Source: Acidimicrobiaceae bacterium
GTDB lineage: Bacteria > Actinomycetota > Acidimicrobiia > Acidimicrobiales > Palsa-688
NCBI GenBank assembly: GCA_030838025.1
Contig: JAUTXM010000117.1
Span: forward strand, 1 to 6,964
DNA length: 6,964 bases
Reading direction: 5' to 3'
A program made the position numbers and the translations under genes. Below are positions 5,112 to 6,964 of the stretch, in pieces (within the stretch, counting starts at the first letter, position 1; each line of letters opens with the position of its first letter). Below the pieces are notes generated by a model. It made no database searches, had not been told where the DNA came from, and saw only the letters and a program-made list of their open reading frames with translations.

Positions 5112-5393
5112 TTACTGCTCGGGTTGACCACCCAGACGCTGACGGAGCGTCGTGGCCCGAGCAACGAGGGTCTCGATGACGGCCTCGGTCATCTCGAGGC
5201 TGGTGATCAGGTTGGCCCGGGCGGCCTGGTCGCCCGGTGCCTCTCCAGGGTCGCCGATCCCCCGGCGCAGTTCCTCTGCTTCCGCGCGCAAGTTGGCCAG
5301 ATCTTCGACGACGAGGCGCAACTCGGCGGAGGGATCGTCGAGATCACGGGCGGACGTCGCTGAGGCGGCGTCGGCATCTGATGGGTCGGGCAT
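5112..5393 (-). CDS. Small acidic helical protein, unknown function
   Basis: A 93-aa protein of no family I recognise. An Asp/Ala/Ser-rich N-terminus (MPDPSDADAASATSARDLDD) leads to helix one (about 21-45, SAELRLVVEDLANLRAEAEE) and, after a Gly/Pro turn (GIGDPGEAPGD, 45-55), helix two (about 56-88). Hydrophobic residues recur every three to four positions in both, suggesting an antiparallel coiled-coil hairpin. There is no signal peptide, membrane segment or Cys. The start ATG 5393 has GGAG six bases upstream; the longer frame to 5438 lacks such support. It diverges from the oxidoreductase gene, with about 119 bp between the two starts, and ends beside the structured intergenic region. Confidence 0.7.
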   Translation of the reverse strand: MPDPSDADAASATSARDLDDPSAELRLVVEDLANLRAEAEELRRGIGDPGEAPGDQAARANLITSLEMTEAVIETLVARATTLRQRLGGQPEQ

Positions 5394-5512
5394 GCGAGTC
5401 TCCGCAGTCGTGCCTCGATGAGGCGTCGGGGCCAACACTACGTGGGCCAGCTCCTATGGGTTCAGGTTCTCTCGGGCATGCTGGAACCGGTCACCAACCA
5501 CCGGAGGACGCA

Positions 5513-6142
5513 ATGAAGATCGGCATCATCGGCAGTGGGCGGATCGGCGCGACCCTGGCCCGCCTTTTCGTGGGCGTCGGTCACGAGGTCGCGGTCGCCA
5601 ACCGTCACACCCCTGAGACGCTGCGTGCCCTGCAGGACGAACTTGGCTCGGCGTTGCACCCCGCATCGGTGGAGGACGCAGGCCACTTCGGCGACATTGT
5701 CGTGGTCTCGATCCCCTTCCATACGATCGACCAGCTGCCGGCGCCGGCGCTCGCGGGGAAGATTGTCGTCGACTCGAATAACTACTACCCCGGGCGCGAT
5801 GGGAACGTGTCGGCGCTCGACCGCGACGAAACCACATCGACCGAGCTGCTGGCGCAACACCTGCCCGGCGCACGGATCGTGAAGGCGTTCAACACCATGT
5901 ACTTCGTCACTCTTGCGCAGTCGGGTGACCGAGCCCAGGACGAGGGCGAGCGGTTGGCCCTGTTCCTCGCAGGCGACGACGCGGAGGCGAAACAGGCGGT
6001 CGCAGGTCTGATCGACGAGATCGGGTTTGCCCCCGTGGACACTGGAAGCTTGGCCGGCGGGGGTCGCCGCCAGCAGCCGGGAAGCGACATCTACAACAGA
6101 GAGCTAACCGGCGCCGAGGCTCGGCAGATCCTCGGTCCTTGA
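5513..6142 (+). CDS. NADPH-dependent F420 reductase-like oxidoreductase (COG2085)
   Basis: A 209-aa cytoplasmic protein with a single Rossmann domain of the F420-dependent NADP reductase family (PF03807). The dinucleotide motif is GIIGSGRIGATLARLF (4-19; G7, G9, G12). N30-R31 at the end of strand two would bind the NADP 2'-phosphate. SIPFHTIDQLP (66-76), VVDSNNYYPGRDG (85-97) and VKAFNTMY (123-130) are typical family blocks, followed by FLAGDDAEAKQ and IGFAPVDTGSL. Archetypal members move hydride between NADPH and coenzyme F420; many bacterial homologues of this subgroup are unproven, so use of F420 is inferred. The start ATG is fixed by GGAGG (5503-5507) with a 5-nt spacer. A GNAT gene follows 68 bp downstream on the same strand. 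Confidence 0.92.
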   Translation: MKIGIIGSGRIGATLARLFVGVGHEVAVANRHTPETLRALQDELGSALHPASVEDAGHFGDIVVVSIPFHTIDQLPAPALAGKIVVDSNNYYPGRDGNVSALDRDETTSTELLAQHLPGARIVKAFNTMYFVTLAQSGDRAQDEGERLALFLAGDDAEAKQAVAGLIDEIGFAPVDTGSLAGGGRRQQPGSDIYNRELTGAEARQILGP

Positions 6143-6210
6143 TGGCGCGGTGCTGACCCGTTCTCAGGCGACAGCGATTGCCGCCGTGACCGCCGATCCG
6201 ACCAGATGGT

Positions 6211-6762
6211 GTGCCATTGGCGCCAGATCCGGGTGATGGCCTGGGTGATTTCGGGTTGCTGACGATTCGGTCCGCCACGGCGTCTGACGCCGGGTTCCTG
6301 GCCGAAATGCTTGCCATCGCAGTCGACTGGCAGCCGGGCATCAGCCCCCGTCCCGTGGGCGCGGTCAGGTGCGATCCCGCGCTGGCGCGCTATGTCTCAG
6401 GCTGGCCGCGTGAGGGTGATGTCGGGTTCGTGGGCGTCACCAGGGGCGGCCAACCAGTCGGGGCGGCGTGGTGGCGCTTCTTCACCCCGGACGACGCGGG
6501 GTACGGCTTCTTCGACCGGGCGACTCCGGAGGTGTCGATAGGTGTAGTCACCGAGGTGCGTGGTCACGGACTTGGCACGCGACTGCTCCAGGCGTTGATC
6601 GACGAAGGACGCCGGCGCGCCCTGCCGGGCATCAGCCTGAGCGTCGAGCGCGGCAACCGTGCCTGGGGCCTCTACCAACGAATGGGGTTTGGCGTCGTTG
6701 GTCGTGAAGACGGTGGATCCGCGACGATGGTGTTGCTCTTTCGCCCATGGCCCCACGAGTGA
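6211..6762 (+). CDS. GNAT-family N-acetyltransferase
   Basis: A 183-aa acetyl-CoA-dependent acyltransferase; the acceptor is unknown. The fold begins at LLTIRSATASDAGFLAEML (16-34). Motif A is the strand VSIGVVTEVRGHGLGTRLLQAL (108-129) with the R-x-x-G-x-G pyrophosphate loop R117-GH-G120-L-G122. Motif B is SLSVERGNRAWGLYQRMGF (142-160) with N149 and Y155 in typical places, and the closing strand MVLLFRP is at 173-179. The GTG start at 6211 leaves a short Pro/Gly-rich lead; TTG 6256 would start directly at the first strand, and neither has a strong ribosome binding site. It may be co-transcribed with the oxidoreductase upstream, but nothing in sequence links their functions. Confidence 0.9.
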   Translation: MPLAPDPGDGLGDFGLLTIRSATASDAGFLAEMLAIAVDWQPGISPRPVGAVRCDPALARYVSGWPREGDVGFVGVTRGGQPVGAAWWRFFTPDDAGYGFFDRATPEVSIGVVTEVRGHGLGTRLLQALIDEGRRRALPGISLSVERGNRAWGLYQRMGFGVVGREDGGSATMVLLFRPWPHE

Positions 6763-6763
6763 T

Positions 6764-6807
6764 CCGATCGCCTTGGTCCTGCCGAAGGTCAGGCGGGGAC
6801 CAATCGG
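6764..6807 (+). terminator. Weak hairpin between GNAT and lipoprotein genes
   Basis: CCGA (6764-6767) and TTGGTCC (6773-6779) pair with GGACCAATCGG (6797-6807), interrupted by a 5-nt bulge, around a 17-nt loop. It starts two bases after the GNAT stop. There is no T-run after it, so termination is uncertain; it could equally be a structured leader of the lipoprotein mRNA. Confidence 0.3.
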
Positions 6808-6830
6808 GTCGACTGGTGAAGGGGTGCACG

Positions 6831-6964
6831 ATGGCGAAGGCGCGTTCTGGGGCGGTTCTTGGACTGGCGGCGCTGTTCGCAGCCGCCGCATGCAGCGGGA
6901 GTAGCGGAAACGCCGGTCATGCCCTCGGGGATAAGGGCATCAAGTCGGCAGCCATCGTCGTGCG
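6831..6964 (+). CDS. Lipoprotein, N-terminal fragment (cut by window edge)
   Basis: 44 residues are visible before the right edge. MAKARSGAVLGLAALFAAAAC is a lipoprotein signal peptide: basic n-region (K3, R5), hydrophobic h-region (8-17), and a lipobox-like AAAC with C21 as the lipidated residue, followed by a flexible SGSSGNAGH stretch typical after the anchor. The mature protein would be tethered to the outer face of the cytoplasmic membrane. AAGGGG (6819-6824) lies six bases before ATG 6831, an excellent ribosome binding site. The following ALGDKGIKSAAIVV looks like the first strand of a folded domain, possibly a transport solute-binding protein, but too little is shown to name the family. 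Confidence 0.75.
   Translation, partial: MAKARSGAVLGLAALFAAAACSGSSGNAGHALGDKGIKSAAIVV

Noticed and set aside
6397..6891. Minus-strand 164-codon frame
   Set aside because: Shadow of the GNAT gene and the lipoprotein start; no recognisable protein features.

Overview
The window is high-GC bacterial DNA (strong G/C bias at third codon positions) from an actinobacterium. The DnaA sequence, the WYL-type regulator, the small CxxC...CxxC DksA-like protein and the COG0189-type ATP-grasp protein are all of kinds common in Actinobacteria. Acidimicrobiia or a related deep actinobacterial lineage is my best guess, but the sequence alone does not prove it. I see no rRNA, tRNA, CRISPR array, transposase or phage gene, so this looks like a chromosomal region near the replication-initiator gene rather than a mobile island.

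Left part (1-2055, all genes on the minus strand): the first 395 codons of dnaA run off the left edge. Upstream of it are a leader with three DnaA-box-like 9-mers spaced exactly 12 bp apart, a good TTGACA promoter, and a 51-codon single-pass membrane protein gene too short for ordinary ORF cut-offs. Next comes about 280 bp of non-coding, repeat-containing, GC-rich DNA, then a 70-codon gene of unknown function. The rpmH-rnpA genes that often sit upstream of dnaA are absent from the 5.7 kb shown here.

Middle part (2056-4645): a WYL-domain transcription regulator is divergent from the 70-aa gene. The short gap between them holds three inverted repeats, which suggests an autoregulated divergent promoter. 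After 231 bp without a clear gene, a DksA/TraR-type zinc-finger protein and an ATP-grasp ligase-like protein lie 5 bp apart and probably form an operon. The DksA-like start has an abutting hairpin, an overlapping short ORF, and a competing upstream start with a better ribosome binding site.

Right part (4646-6964): a 466-bp gap between convergent genes contains an 18-bp near-perfect hairpin and a set of nested, mutually exclusive inverted repeats. I consider this gap the least explained and most interesting part of the window. It is followed by a 93-aa acidic helical protein (minus), a divergent NADP-binding F420-reductase-like oxidoreductase, a GNAT acetyltransferase, and the start of a lipoprotein cut by the right edge. 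Apart from the DksA-like/ATP-grasp pair and the regulator/small-gene pair, the genes do not form one obvious pathway.
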